NCBI GenBank assembly: GCA_024636495.1
Contig: JAGXGZ010000047.1
Location: 1 to 64,000, forward strand
DNA: 64,000 nt
Direction: 5' to 3'
Source: Roseobacter sp.
Lineage (GTDB): Bacteria; Pseudomonadota; Alphaproteobacteria; Rhodobacterales; Rhodobacteraceae
Shown here: positions 26,101-34,043 of the stretch, piece by piece
Position numbering within the stretch: the stretch's first letter is position 1
Layout: every line of letters starts with the position of its first letter
Translations under genes and position numbers: made by a program
Notes under the pieces: generated by a model
The model's database searches: none
Told to the model about the DNA's origin: nothing
Seen by the model: only the letters and a program-made list of their open reading frames with translations

Positions 26101-26822
26101 AGAAATGCCCTTTGGTCAGCCGCATAGGCCGAATTTTCAAACCGCGCACCGGGGATAGCGGTCGCCGTGCCTGCGACAATCTCATAGAACACCATATCGG
26201 TTCCGTCGATTGTCCAGAAGGTATCACCGTCGATCAACGCGGCCTCGCCCGCCGCCAGTGTTGCATAGTAGCCCGATGATGCTGCCGCCAGCAAAGTAGC
26301 GTCACGCGCAGCCTCTGCGCTGACCACAGCATCAGCCGTGGCAATGCGGTTTAGGTCTGTTTGCGCGGCTGCCTCCTGCGCGAGGGTGGCGTTGCCTTCG
26401 CTGTCGGCTAGGGCGGCGCTTGCTGCGGCCTCCAATGCCCACGTCTTGCTCGATTTGCTGCCCTCTTCGCCGTCTGGCGATGTATCGCTTTCCGCCCAGG
26501 CTTGGGCCAGCAAGGCAAATTCATCAGTCGTCAACGTAGCAGGCAGGGCGGATATCTTATCCCAGGCGTCCGGCTGTTCGGCAGTGTCCCATTTGTAGAT
26601 GCCGCCATCGGTGCCACCGACCATTACCGCAAAGATGTCGCCCGTCGTGTTCCCTGTCGTGGGCAAGGCATCCAGCGCACCGACAAAGCCCTTGAGGATC
26701 TGCGTGGTAGCAAGAGCCTGCGTCTGCTCAAAGATCCGGACCAGATCCGGCTTTTCTGGCAAGTGACCGGAAGTCGCAGGATTGCCATAATAAGCATCCC
26801 GTGGCGTTGGAAATGTGGGCAT
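23163..26822 (-). CDS. Tail fibre/spike with sialidase-like (BNR) domain
   Basis: The 1219-residue protein has an Ala-rich helical region of about 150-250 (ALAQAWAESDTSPDGEEG), a long middle part rich in Asn/Thr and beta structure, and a C-terminal sialidase-like propeller with two clear Asp boxes (SDDNGRTWS and STDNGNTWT). The likely job is host-surface polysaccharide binding or cleavage. From about 26 kb downward, codon use is clearly AT-richer than in the tail genes upstream, typical of a swapped receptor-binding domain. It lies last in the tail module. Confidence 0.82.
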   Translation of the reverse strand: MPTFPTPRDAYYGNPATSGHLPEKPDLVRIFEQTQALATTQILKGFVGALDALPTTGNTTGDIFAVMVGGTDGGIYKWDTAEQPDAWDKISALPATLTTDEFALLAQAWAESDTSPDGEEGSKSSKTWALEAAASAALADSEGNATLAQEAAAQTDLNRIATADAVVSAEAARDATLLAAASSGYYATLAAGEAALIDGDTFWTIDGTDMVFYEIVAGTATAIPGARFENSAYAADQRAFLQSEVYGAFEAVDDQIVDLTEFVKTSANDLVQGREDGLFIDATSDIKSSAIVVKDLVTPANNFEGSPLDFFPSTTFINPKLCLQENGSLLYQSHNYVLRSEDFNTSWARPNLSAVAGYDGPVGRQKRMSLLTATSSTTSYITQNLTLVAGFFWTSGFVVKAGSSGWCYIEISDNAVIRRAYFNLATGVVGTVDAGLTAAISENDADGFPYNTGVYNISASLKLASSNTKIVLGVCNADASTAVTSGKTVFASEAHSHRGMGRVGYLPTTTARRTGVAYDWTPSHRAIRFDLSYTYKGRASDDLTNATYWTLANATAALDAVGPHGEPCSTLTSTVANGTVTQAVTSAGTRQMSFAWVRRKTGTGAVEMSADGGSTYKDVTDEIGLGSFTPVWVRTTVANPTVVFRLAESGDEIELALFNVIFGGHVPPAVPCNTADVTTISEQQKIPLTSFPSGDPMSVYVDIWYPTEKIGDTAGSTRIGFFDGNTETACFVITQLGVTTLRVQHQTAGLLSNFGNFYAGGRMQMSMRVAANNHALSFNGGAPWYDPNPGAPVMTHVGLETNECIWLNRMVVVPEAIDDANDDLRKFYLDADAENVNKQLLATQLVYRAGERAGFDKVRIPDIEVLYERGDVCGFITFSGEKDENGYTSEQPKRIIQGRFEFNRATNEITTLERLAVIYEPPGFASSLGGAQGYTTCKIINGPFRGRLVMVFIQQDSPTGTKSPDYRNIWKMYSDDNGRTWSAANKVLDLFDDFGFTVGFLATGENGNIYQMPDGRVWAALNIQNQNFAAMWCDDFKVGGDGSGDNWFVSSNPVSDAIASGTIGSLSEPAIQHRPDGSIVMFFRNTGGGDVAFSISTDNGNTWTEPVECAGDSETNLVNNGFIQDDPDGKYGRLGRFIIARSTKGGDSGHKVQSAYDIDMTLGNNYQLFDLERNVGYCPLKKAFQDDEIYLCHAEVQPTLAANVATSHMVVAFRYPHKR

Positions 26823-26833
26823 CTTATGCCTCC

Positions 26834-27362
26834 TTATGTAACTGTGATTTGTTCTGGGCCAACAAGCGTGCTTTCGACGCCCGAGGCGTTCGCGCTGGTC
26901 GCCCAGTATTCGTATGTCGCGGGTGAAAGGCCGCTGTTTTCGATCGACTGCACCAAGTTTGCGGGCCCGAAGATCGAGGCAACAAGCGTCGCCGATCCGA
27001 ATGCCGCGCCCGCTCCGGTCGCACGATAGATCCTTGTGCTGTCATGGTTTGGATCGTTCGGTGTTGCCCACTCGATCACGACCGGGGCACCGCCTGCCCC
27101 GCCCGTCACTTCAAGCCCCTCGACCGGCGCCGGCGGCGTGCTGTTTGCGACCGCAGTGACGGTGCCAGAGGCGACCCATGCACTTGGCCTGCGTGCTGCG
27201 GTCACGTTGCGAATTTCGGCCTCATAGCTGTCGCCATCCACAAGCCCCGGTGTGATCAGATCGACAGCACTATCCGTGATTAAAATGGATGGCTGCCACT
27301 CAGCGTCACCCGTCTTGCGGATGCGAAACTCTTGATTGAGCGCCGCTTCCTGCGCCGGGCCC
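26834..27362 (-). pseudogene. C-terminal segment of the tail tip protein, out of frame
   Basis: The frame reads EFRIRKTGDAEWQPSILIT, then DGDSYEAEIRNVTAARRPSAW, then a fibronectin-III-like repeat (NDPNHDSTRIYRATGAG) to a stop at 26834. It continues the tip protein one base out of register, the switch lying at the GGGCCC at 27357-27362. There is no start codon with a ribosome binding site, so this part is made only if the ribosome shifts or if the sequence has a 1-nt error. Confidence 0.75.
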
Positions 27363-28955
27363 GGCCACGGCGGTGCCGGTCAGGGTTGCGACCGCTGGAA
27401 CGGTGTTGTCGTTGGTCACCTCGGCCAGGACGGGGCGGTCAGGCTCTTCTGTGCTGGCAACAAAGTCCCAGTCTGACGCCGATGTTGAGCTGACAACGAT
27501 CTCAAAGGTGGCGTCATCTTCAGCGGGAGTGATCTTGCTGATCTCGCCAACAAAGTCGCGGCCTGCGATCTGGAGCCTCACAAACCTGTGCTCAAGCAGA
27601 TCAAGCGCAATCGGTCCAATCTGCCCGGTCACACGATACTGCGGACGGGATGCCTTGGCTGTCCTCTTGACCGCCCGTGATGTCTGGTTGTGGCTGTCCG
27701 AAAAGTACATGGACACTGTTTCGCGGTTGGCCCGCGCCGCGTCATCTTCGACCCATACACCGGATGCGCTTTCGTTCCAGTCATTGGCGGGTTCAACGTA
27801 TCGGGCTGCGAATTCTGTTTTCGGATCTTGGCCCCAGTCATTTTCCGCTATCTCGAAGCCGAAGAAATCATCATCTGTCAACGTCAAGGTCGGGGCTTCA
27901 AAGCGCCCAACCTTAAACCCGACCGTACCGTTGGGGCGCTCGAACACATAGCCATCGCAGGCCAAGATCATCTGCTGCACGAGTGTGTCGTAGCTTTGGC
28001 TGTCAGGAAAAGTGCCGTTCAGGGTCCACTTGCGCTGCGTGCCGCCCTCTTTGTTGGTGACCAGCACGTCAGCCGCATCCGCTTCAATCGCGACATCACC
28101 CCAGTCGACCGTTCCAGCGCCCAGACGGTTCTCTGTTACCCACGCCCAGACCAGCGCGGCATTGTTGCTATAGACGGTCGTTCCACTGCGTGGATCGTAC
28201 ACCAGTGCACCCCGAATGACCGGCGTAAGCACCGGCCCGGTCTGCCCGCTGTTGCCATAGACTTCCGCAAAGGACGCATCAGCCACGCGCTTGGCAAAGG
28301 CAGCGACATGAGCAAGGCCTGCCAAATCGTGCGCCGTGGTCCACTCTGGGATCGCCGCAACCATCACGGGGTCCGCAACCTGCCCTGTGCCGCCAGTGTA
28401 TTCTTTGAGCCGTATGTGCGGGCTATACGGGGCGGTCTCAACGATATCATCGCCGCCCACCAGCACCGGCACGCCGTCGACAAACCATTGTTCCACCCCA
28501 TCGATCTCATGCGCGGCAAGGATCACCGAATAATGCCGACGGTCCACCTGGAAGGATGTCACCGAAAAAGGCCCACCTTTCCGGACGCGACCAAACACCC
28601 ATTCCATCGGCGTGACCGGCTGCGCAAAGTTGACCAGCCGTTCAGAAGGGCTTGGTGCGGCGGGCGGTTTCGGGGCCAAGGCCTGCGCGATTGCAGATAG
28701 ACCGTATGAAATCGCCGCATTCACAAGAAACCCGCCGATGGTCGTGCCAGCAAAAGCAAAGACCGAAGCCCCGGCCAGATAGGCCGTTGTCCCCAAGGTA
28801 CCGCCAATCACGCCGGCGGCCCCGACAGCGGCACCCGCGCCGGTGATACCCGCTAAGAATTGGCTAGCTAATATCGTAACTGGATCAGCACGGGCTGGCA
28901 TGGGTGTCAGGGCTGTTGTCGCAAGTAACGCGGCAATGGCAAAATTACGGCGCAT
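27306..28955 (-). CDS. Phage tail tip/baseplate hub protein, frameshifted near its end
   Basis: The 549-codon frame begins MRRNFAIAALLATTALTPMP, a signal-like hydrophobic N-terminus followed by a Gly/Ala-rich helical hairpin (GITGAGAAVGAAGVIGGTLG). It continues into the tail-tip body (NFAQPVTPMEWVFGRVRKGG, YDPRSGTTVYSNNAALVWAW). After TAVAGPGAG it leaves the coding frame and stops at 27306, while the homologous C-terminus goes on in the next frame. The undisrupted protein would have about 700 residues. The position after the DUF6950-type gene and before the fibre fits the central tip. Confidence 0.78.
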   Translation of the reverse strand: MRRNFAIAALLATTALTPMPARADPVTILASQFLAGITGAGAAVGAAGVIGGTLGTTAYLAGASVFAFAGTTIGGFLVNAAISYGLSAIAQALAPKPPAAPSPSERLVNFAQPVTPMEWVFGRVRKGGPFSVTSFQVDRRHYSVILAAHEIDGVEQWFVDGVPVLVGGDDIVETAPYSPHIRLKEYTGGTGQVADPVMVAAIPEWTTAHDLAGLAHVAAFAKRVADASFAEVYGNSGQTGPVLTPVIRGALVYDPRSGTTVYSNNAALVWAWVTENRLGAGTVDWGDVAIEADAADVLVTNKEGGTQRKWTLNGTFPDSQSYDTLVQQMILACDGYVFERPNGTVGFKVGRFEAPTLTLTDDDFFGFEIAENDWGQDPKTEFAARYVEPANDWNESASGVWVEDDAARANRETVSMYFSDSHNQTSRAVKRTAKASRPQYRVTGQIGPIALDLLEHRFVRLQIAGRDFVGEISKITPAEDDATFEIVVSSTSASDWDFVASTEEPDRPVLAEVTNDNTVPAVATLTGTAVAGPGAGSGAQSRVSHPQDG

Positions 28956-29364
28956 AGCCGACCCCCCAAATTTTTACTGGTGAAACCAAGTGCGTAATCA
29001 TCAAACCATTTCCGCTGGTCTTCATCGCCCACTGCGGTTTACCCTTAGGGGTGTCCTTGATCCGGATCGCGCCGCACATGAACTGATTACCGCGCACTTT
29101 CACGAACGCCACGTCACCGAACGCAGCCTTGTTGACCACGGGCAGACCAGAAAGGAACCTGTCGCCCAGTGGAACAGGGTCAGCACGATAGGTCCGCGCC
29201 AAAGGGCACACATCAGGATCGCCATATGTTCCGCGCAGCCCAACCGCTGGGTCATAGCCCTTGATGACCTGCACCCAATCGGCAAGCACCATGTAGCAGT
29301 CGCAATATGACCATTCATGCGCCATGCCTGCCCAAAGGTGCAGATGCGCGTAAAGCTTATCCAT
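28945..29364 (-). CDS. DUF6950-type tail assembly protein
   Basis: The product has about 139 residues, with YCDCYMVLADWVQVIKGYDP and GLRGTYGD near the N-terminus, the signature of the DUF6950 family found between the minor tail and tip genes of many phages. That family takes the place of the lambda K/NlpC-like step, but the catalytic residues are uncertain. The ATG at 29364 has AGGA 11 bases upstream; ATG 29376 is an alternative. Both overlap the upstream gene, and the 3' end overlaps the tip gene by 11 bases. Confidence 0.75.
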   Translation of the reverse strand: MDKLYAHLHLWAGMAHEWSYCDCYMVLADWVQVIKGYDPAVGLRGTYGDPDVCPLARTYRADPVPLGDRFLSGLPVVNKAAFGDVAFVKVRGNQFMCGAIRIKDTPKGKPQWAMKTSGNGLMITHLVSPVKIWGVGYAP

Positions 29365-29956
29365 AGAGCTTTTCATCCTGTCGTCCGTCTTGCGGCATGA
29401 ATTGGAGAGACGGGTTTGCGGCACCGATCAGGCGGGCGTGATCTTCGACGTTGTAAAACATGCCCCGCGACGACACTCGCGCCCGGAATGGCCCCTCAAG
29501 CTGCACCGCGATGCTGCGCACGGTGTCGCCTTGGAATTTGACCTTCAGGCCACTCGCAACCACACGCGTTGCACGCAGAATGGGCGGCAGCTGCGGCTTG
29601 TAGAAGTCCGCCATATCCGTGAGCGGTTGCAAATAGATGCGCACGATCGATCCGGCGATGGCGCTGTCCCCGCTTTCGTTGATCTGGTCGATCAGGTCAG
29701 GCGCATCCGGATCTTGGAAATACGACAGACCGATCATCGCTGCAGGTGCGACGGCCTCCCGTGGCAACTCAATCTCAGATACTTGAATAAGCTGCGAACC
29801 GATCCATGCGTTGCCATCGATGTCGATAAACCGGCCGTCTTGCCCAATCATGAACCGCGCAAGGCCGGACGGCGCATCGATGGACGCCAGCCGCAGATAG
29901 CCGACAATCTCCCCCCGCGCGTCAAAACCTTCTGGCCAGAACGTCATCGCAGCCAC
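29357..29956 (-). CDS. Minor tail protein
   Basis: The 199-residue protein (from ATG 29956; ATG 29947 also possible) contains DGNAWIGSQLIQVSEIELPR and RARVSSRGMFYNVEDHARLI. It lies in the position of lambda gene L, between the distal tail protein and the DUF6950 protein. Exact family assignment is not possible by eye. It overlaps both neighbours. Confidence 0.7.
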   Translation of the reverse strand: MAAMTFWPEGFDARGEIVGYLRLASIDAPSGLARFMIGQDGRFIDIDGNAWIGSQLIQVSEIELPREAVAPAAMIGLSYFQDPDAPDLIDQINESGDSAIAGSIVRIYLQPLTDMADFYKPQLPPILRATRVVASGLKVKFQGDTVRSIAVQLEGPFRARVSSRGMFYNVEDHARLIGAANPSLQFMPQDGRQDEKLYG

Positions 29957-30591
29957 TCTTGCAGCTGCATTGATGCGCTCGTGAGACGTTGCCTCGCAGA
30001 ATAGGCAGGGTTCCCTTGCATTGGGCTTACCATCTCGAACAGGCCGCGCCCTTGAAGCTGGATCAGCGCCCCCGCCGGGATGTCCGACCGCAGCGGCATT
30101 TCGATCTCAAGCTCACTGCCGATGATCGATGTCACTGCGAACGGAAAGTCATCGTAGGACAACACCTGACCCTGCGATATCGGGCCGTTTGCGGTGTCCA
30201 TGTTGACCGTGATGACCTCATCGCCACGGGACGCGCCAGCATCGCAGCGGACCGTGTATTCATCCGCAAAGCCCGTGCCGTCAGCAAAGAGCGTGCCGTC
30301 CGAGAACTGGATGGCTGCCTTTTTCGGCGCGCAAAAGACCTGCCGGTCCAGCATCGTGATCCGAAAGACCCCGGTCATCCCACGACCGCGCAGGATATGC
30401 GCCCGAAACGCACCGATGCCCTTATCATACGCGTTAAAGCTTGGGTTCCCAATCCAGCGCGGAAAGCTGTTGATATTGATGTTTCGCCGCCCCGCCACCG
30501 ATGTGCCGGATGATTGCTCACGCCAATCGATGTTCCAGTCAAATACCGTCTGGTTCTGCGAAGGCGGTATCGTAATGATACGTCTTTGCAT
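29944..30591 (-). CDS. Distal tail/minor tail protein
   Basis: The 215-residue protein begins MQRRIITIPPSQNQTVFDWN and is followed by a beta-rich body (GIGAFRAHILRGRGMTGVFR, FADEYTVRCDAGASRGDEVI). It starts one base after the tape measure stop, the usual slot for a distal tail (lambda M-like) protein. No signature motif was recognised, so the role comes from position. Confidence 0.65.
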   Translation of the reverse strand: MQRRIITIPPSQNQTVFDWNIDWREQSSGTSVAGRRNININSFPRWIGNPSFNAYDKGIGAFRAHILRGRGMTGVFRITMLDRQVFCAPKKAAIQFSDGTLFADGTGFADEYTVRCDAGASRGDEVITVNMDTANGPISQGQVLSYDDFPFAVTSIIGSELEIEMPLRSDIPAGALIQLQGRGLFEMVSPMQGNPAYSARQRLTSASMQLQEWLR

Positions 30592-32955
30592 CTACACACC
30601 CCTCATTTGGGTATCTGTCAGCTGCCTGGGCAGCGCCTCGCGGGATTTCTTCATCCCGCTGCGCATGACCTGGACCGACACGCCGGCGGCGATCTGACCG
30701 ACCTGCTCGACCGTCACGCCATCGGCGGCATGAATGCGCAGATTGATGTTTTGAGTTCCACCGCCTTGGTTCATTATGCGTGCGGTCTGCGCACCGCCGG
30801 TAACTTTTGCAGGGCCGCGAACAAGAATGCCGTTGACCAACTCATCGCGCTTTTCAGATACTATTGCCTTTTGACCCGCGCCGATGCTTCCTCCAGCATC
30901 CAAAAAGCCCAGAAAGCCCCCCATTCCGAGCAGCCCTTTCCCTCTGGTGCCCCCGCCGCCGATCAGCCCACCCAAAAGGCCGCCAAAACCACTGCCCTTT
31001 TTGCCACCACCCGCAAGCATGCCCTTGCCGAAGAAGATGTATTCAAGCGCAGCCCTCTTAATACTGTTGGTGAACTGATCCATAGCGTCTTTGCCGCCCA
31101 TGGCTGCGTCGATGACGCTGTCCTTCCATTCACCCTGGATCTTCTCCATGGCAGCAATACGATCACGGGCCTGATCGTATTGTTCCGCCAACTTGCCGAC
31201 ATTTGCGGCCTCGGCATCAATCTTCGCGGTCAGCTCCTCAGTGATCGTCAGGCCACGCTTTTTCGCCTCATCCAGCAGCTTATGCTTGACCGTCAGCGCG
31301 GCGACTTCACCCTTGGACTTGCCCAGCATGTCAATCGACTGTTGCAGCTTTTGCAGTTCGTCCTCTGCAATGCTGAAAAGTGGCTCTTGTTCGCGCCCGC
31401 CTCCGCTTCTGCCGCCGCCCTTACTCCCACCGCCACCCCTTGCGCCTTTGATCTTTGGCAAAGGAATGCCAGCGGACCCTCCAGGTTGGTACGCCAACTG
31501 AGCGCCAAGGTTGTTTGTTTGGATGTCCGACGCGCTGCCGCCAAATTTGCGAGGATCGCCGCCGCGCCCGCGCCCTGCCCCATTCGCAGCCGCAGCGTTT
31601 GCGACCAACTGACGGGCAAGGCTAAGAGCAATACCGAAATTCTCGGCCAGCTTGCGGGCTTCTTCGACGGCGGGGGAAATGCCGCTTGCCATATCGACCG
31701 ATGCAATGCCCTCGGCAGCTACTTCGCCTTCTTCGAGCCGCGCTGCCATTTCACGCGCTACGGCCTCGGCATTTGTCACACCGTCCAAAACGTCCTGGCT
31801 TACAGTATCCCCGGCCTCGACAAGTAGATCCCGAATTTCGCCAAGCTGCGCAGCCATTTCTGAGAAGTCGCCCGCGTTGCGCGCTGCTTCAAGCCCCGCT
31901 TGTGCCTCGGATATCTGGCGCAAAAGGTCAGGCGAAATGTTAATTTCATCGACAAGCGAACCGATGTTGGCAAAGTCGCCCTGCATGGCCGCAAGCTCTT
32001 CACGCATGACGCGCAAGTTTTCGATATCTATAGGATCAACAAACTGCCCCGCCGCCTGACGGTCTGCAATGATGCCAGCAATCTTTTCAATCTCAAGGCG
32101 GTAAGCTTCGGCCTCTGCCTTGCCCGCGTCTGTGCCTGCGCTGGCAAGTGCCGCCGATACCGTGCCAGCCGTCGATTCCGCCGCCTTGGCGATTTCCGCC
32201 GTGACTTCGGTAATAATCCCGCTGACCTTTGCAACCGCTTCACGCTTGTCGATCTCAAACAGCGCCAGCGCCATTTGCTGTACTTCTTCGGTCAATTCGC
32301 CGTATTTCTTGCGCAAACCCTCAAGGTCGGACACATTCGCAGCCGTTGCCGACATGGCGGATAAGGCTGCGTCTGCCTCCCCTACTCGATCAGCAAACGT
32401 CTTGGCTTTCTCCTTGGTTTCCTCTGTCGCGTCACCCATTTGCCAAAGTACGCCAGCCAGAGACGAACCAACAGCCAGCGCAGCGCCCATCACCGCGCCC
32501 CATGGGCCAAACACGCCCAAAAGCTGCGAACCCTGCTGAGAGAACGCCACAAGCGCAGATTGCCCGCCTTGCACCTGAACCGCAAAGTCACCGATCTGAT
32601 AACCAGCTTGTTGAAATACAGACCTGTTGCGCGTCATAAAGCCCGTTTGAGCGGCCACGCTGCTATTCATGGCGACGACATTGCTTGTCAGGCGCTTTGC
32701 GCGCTCCGAAGTCTGGTCATATTCGCGCTGCACAAGATCCATACCCTTGGCATGTTGCGCCGCGTCAATCGTGCCAGCTTCAAGGGCCGCATTGAAACGA
32801 AGCTGCTGCTTTTCTAGCTTTGCTTCTGCCGCCGCCAAGGGCGTAAACTTGCGCTCAAGCCGATCAATAGCCGCGCCAGCAGACTTGGCCCGCTTTTCAA
32901 ATTGCTGTTGCTCAAGTTCAAGCAGGATCGCAATGCGTTCGGTTGGTTCAGCCAT
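30592..32955 (-). CDS. Tail tape measure protein
   Basis: The 787-residue protein is mainly alpha-helical with long Ala/Glu/Lys-rich coiled coil (AAAEAKLEKQQLRFNAALEA). Near residues 150-170 there is a hydrophobic segment (FGPWGAVMGAALAVGSSLAG), and a Gly-rich stretch lies around 620-690 (GGLLGGLIGGGGTRGKGLLG). It sets tail length and carries the membrane-insertion function in injection. The start overlaps the end of the small chaperone ORF (ATGGCTGA), as is usual for TMP genes. Confidence 0.88.
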   Translation of the reverse strand: MAEPTERIAILLELEQQQFEKRAKSAGAAIDRLERKFTPLAAAEAKLEKQQLRFNAALEAGTIDAAQHAKGMDLVQREYDQTSERAKRLTSNVVAMNSSVAAQTGFMTRNRSVFQQAGYQIGDFAVQVQGGQSALVAFSQQGSQLLGVFGPWGAVMGAALAVGSSLAGVLWQMGDATEETKEKAKTFADRVGEADAALSAMSATAANVSDLEGLRKKYGELTEEVQQMALALFEIDKREAVAKVSGIITEVTAEIAKAAESTAGTVSAALASAGTDAGKAEAEAYRLEIEKIAGIIADRQAAGQFVDPIDIENLRVMREELAAMQGDFANIGSLVDEINISPDLLRQISEAQAGLEAARNAGDFSEMAAQLGEIRDLLVEAGDTVSQDVLDGVTNAEAVAREMAARLEEGEVAAEGIASVDMASGISPAVEEARKLAENFGIALSLARQLVANAAAANGAGRGRGGDPRKFGGSASDIQTNNLGAQLAYQPGGSAGIPLPKIKGARGGGGSKGGGRSGGGREQEPLFSIAEDELQKLQQSIDMLGKSKGEVAALTVKHKLLDEAKKRGLTITEELTAKIDAEAANVGKLAEQYDQARDRIAAMEKIQGEWKDSVIDAAMGGKDAMDQFTNSIKRAALEYIFFGKGMLAGGGKKGSGFGGLLGGLIGGGGTRGKGLLGMGGFLGFLDAGGSIGAGQKAIVSEKRDELVNGILVRGPAKVTGGAQTARIMNQGGGTQNINLRIHAADGVTVEQVGQIAAGVSVQVMRSGMKKSREALPRQLTDTQMRGV

Positions 32956-33082
32956 GCTTCGCCTTCAATTCTTCGAACTGTTCCCACGTTGGCGGGGATG
33001 TCGTTTCGCTTGCGTGTGATTCATTCCAGCCCTCAACAAAGAGGGACCAATCGGCGGGCGTCATTTGCCGCCAATCGGACAT
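32948..33082 (-). CDS. Second tail assembly chaperone (T-domain), likely a frameshift product
   Basis: The 44-codon frame from ATG 33082 encodes MSDWRQMTPADWSLFVEGWN and ends on the tape measure start. It lies in the -1 frame of the upstream chaperone gene. Reading back, that -1 frame is open without a stop to the run of nine A residues at 33175-33183, so the natural product is probably a G-GT type fusion. Independent initiation at 33082 cannot be excluded. Confidence 0.75.
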   Translation of the reverse strand: MSDWRQMTPADWSLFVEGWNESHASETTSPPTWEQFEELKAKHG

Positions 33083-33084
33083 GC

Positions 33085-33510
33085 TTAAACCTGCGCTGAT
33101 TGCGCTTTTGATCTTCGCTTGCGCTTCGTAGCTGTTTGGTCTGTCTTGTTTGACGATCCAGCTAAATCGGCGGCTTTTTTTTTATCCTCTGCCGGGATAA
33201 ACGCGGCCAACAGAAGATCCTGCGCCATTGCGCGGATACGGTGATTTTCGCTTGGTGGCATATCGTCAACCAGCTTGTCAGCCGACTTGTCGTTAAGACC
33301 ACCACCAACCAACCCAAGCGCCACAAGATCGCGGCAATGACGGGCTTGCGGCTCACCACGACCTAACAACTGATCCAGCATCGCAAAGATGCCCAAGCCG
33401 TGCTGGCGTTCAAATCGCTCAATCTCGCCGTTGCGTAGAACCAGCGGGCGACTTTCGCCGCCCAACTGTTCAATCGTACCGCCTGCCGGGGCGTCCGCTG
33501 TGATCGGCAT
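33085..33510 (-). CDS. Tail assembly chaperone (GTA_TAC-like)
   Basis: The 141-residue protein has the fold signature of gene-transfer-agent-type tail chaperones: LVLRNGEIERFERQHGLGIF and a helical centre (LVALGLVGGGLNDKSADKLV). After AEDKKK the zero-frame tail is short, basic and low complexity, as in proteins that are the unshifted product of a frameshifting pair. It coats the tape measure during tail assembly. Its start abuts the major tail gene stop. Confidence 0.8.
   Translation of the reverse strand: MPITADAPAGGTIEQLGGESRPLVLRNGEIERFERQHGLGIFAMLDQLLGRGEPQARHCRDLVALGLVGGGLNDKSADKLVDDMPPSENHRIRAMAQDLLLAAFIPAEDKKKAADLAGSSNKTDQTATKRKRRSKAQSAQV
33175..33183 (-). promoter_or_regulatory. A9 slippery site for programmed -1 frameshifting
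   Basis: On the minus strand, GAT-AAA-AAA-AAA-GCC gives a homopolymeric heptamer in the correct phase. Slipping by -1 yields an open frame of about 78 codons that runs through the second chaperone ORF to 32948. This arrangement matches the conserved tail-chaperone frameshift of long-tailed phages. Confidence 0.8.
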
Positions 33511-33956
33511 TATACAGCCGCTGTAAAGGCGATATAGCCGGAGGATGCGAGGGAAAGGCTATAGGTTGCTGGCCCCTCCTGTTCCCCGCCAAACTCCACA
33601 TTATCGACATGGAAAGCGCCCTCGAATGTGCCAAAATCAGGCACAATCACTTGGAATTTGCCGATGGCATCAGCGGTATCGGTTACGGCAGAGCCAAACG
33701 CGATTGCTTTGAAACGCGTCAAAGAATTGCCACCCTCGAAAATGCCGTTGCCAGAGAATGAGATAGAACGCATCCCGGTCATGACCTCCTGCCACAACTG
33801 ACTGCCCGGTGCTGTGCAATCCATCGTGGTAACGTCGAAATTGTTGTTGTTCAGGGTGATGGTTTTCGACTGAATGCCGCAGAGGGTGGTGAACACCTCA
33901 GCTACTTCACCGTCACCGATTTTGATCAGCAGAAGCCGACCTTGCTGCTTTGCCAT
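33510..33956 (-). CDS. Major tail tube protein (TP901-1/GTA type)
   Basis: The 148-residue protein is beta-rich with the family core GDGEVAEVFTTLCGIQSKTI, FDVTTMDCTAPGSQLWQEV and FEGGNSLTRFKAIAFGSAV. It forms the tail tube. ATG 33956 is chosen over the longer frame to 33995 because AGGAG lies upstream. It is followed directly by the chaperone genes. Just upstream lies a gene on the opposite strand, an interruption of the module. Confidence 0.85.
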   Translation of the reverse strand: MAKQQGRLLLIKIGDGEVAEVFTTLCGIQSKTITLNNNNFDVTTMDCTAPGSQLWQEVMTGMRSISFSGNGIFEGGNSLTRFKAIAFGSAVTDTADAIGKFQVIVPDFGTFEGAFHVDNVEFGGEQEGPATYSLSLASSGYIAFTAAV

Positions 33957-34043
33957 GATTAGGCTCCTATGTAGGTTGAACGATCGCTTGCCCAAGGCGA
34001 TGGTAAGGGCTTACCCTTGCGAAAATTATACAAAGGAAATTCT

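Noticed and set aside
23163-28955. Diversity-generating retroelement acting on the tail fibre
   Set aside because: No reverse transcriptase gene and no template-like repeat were seen in the window.
30514-31827. 437-codon plus-strand frame over the tape measure gene
   Set aside because: Antisense of a long helical Ala-rich gene, a common source of long false frames; the composition is unlike a folded protein.
33162-33359. 65-codon minus frame in the chaperone gene as the frameshift product
   Set aside because: It is in the +1 register and ends soon after the A-run; only the -1 register runs on into the second chaperone ORF.
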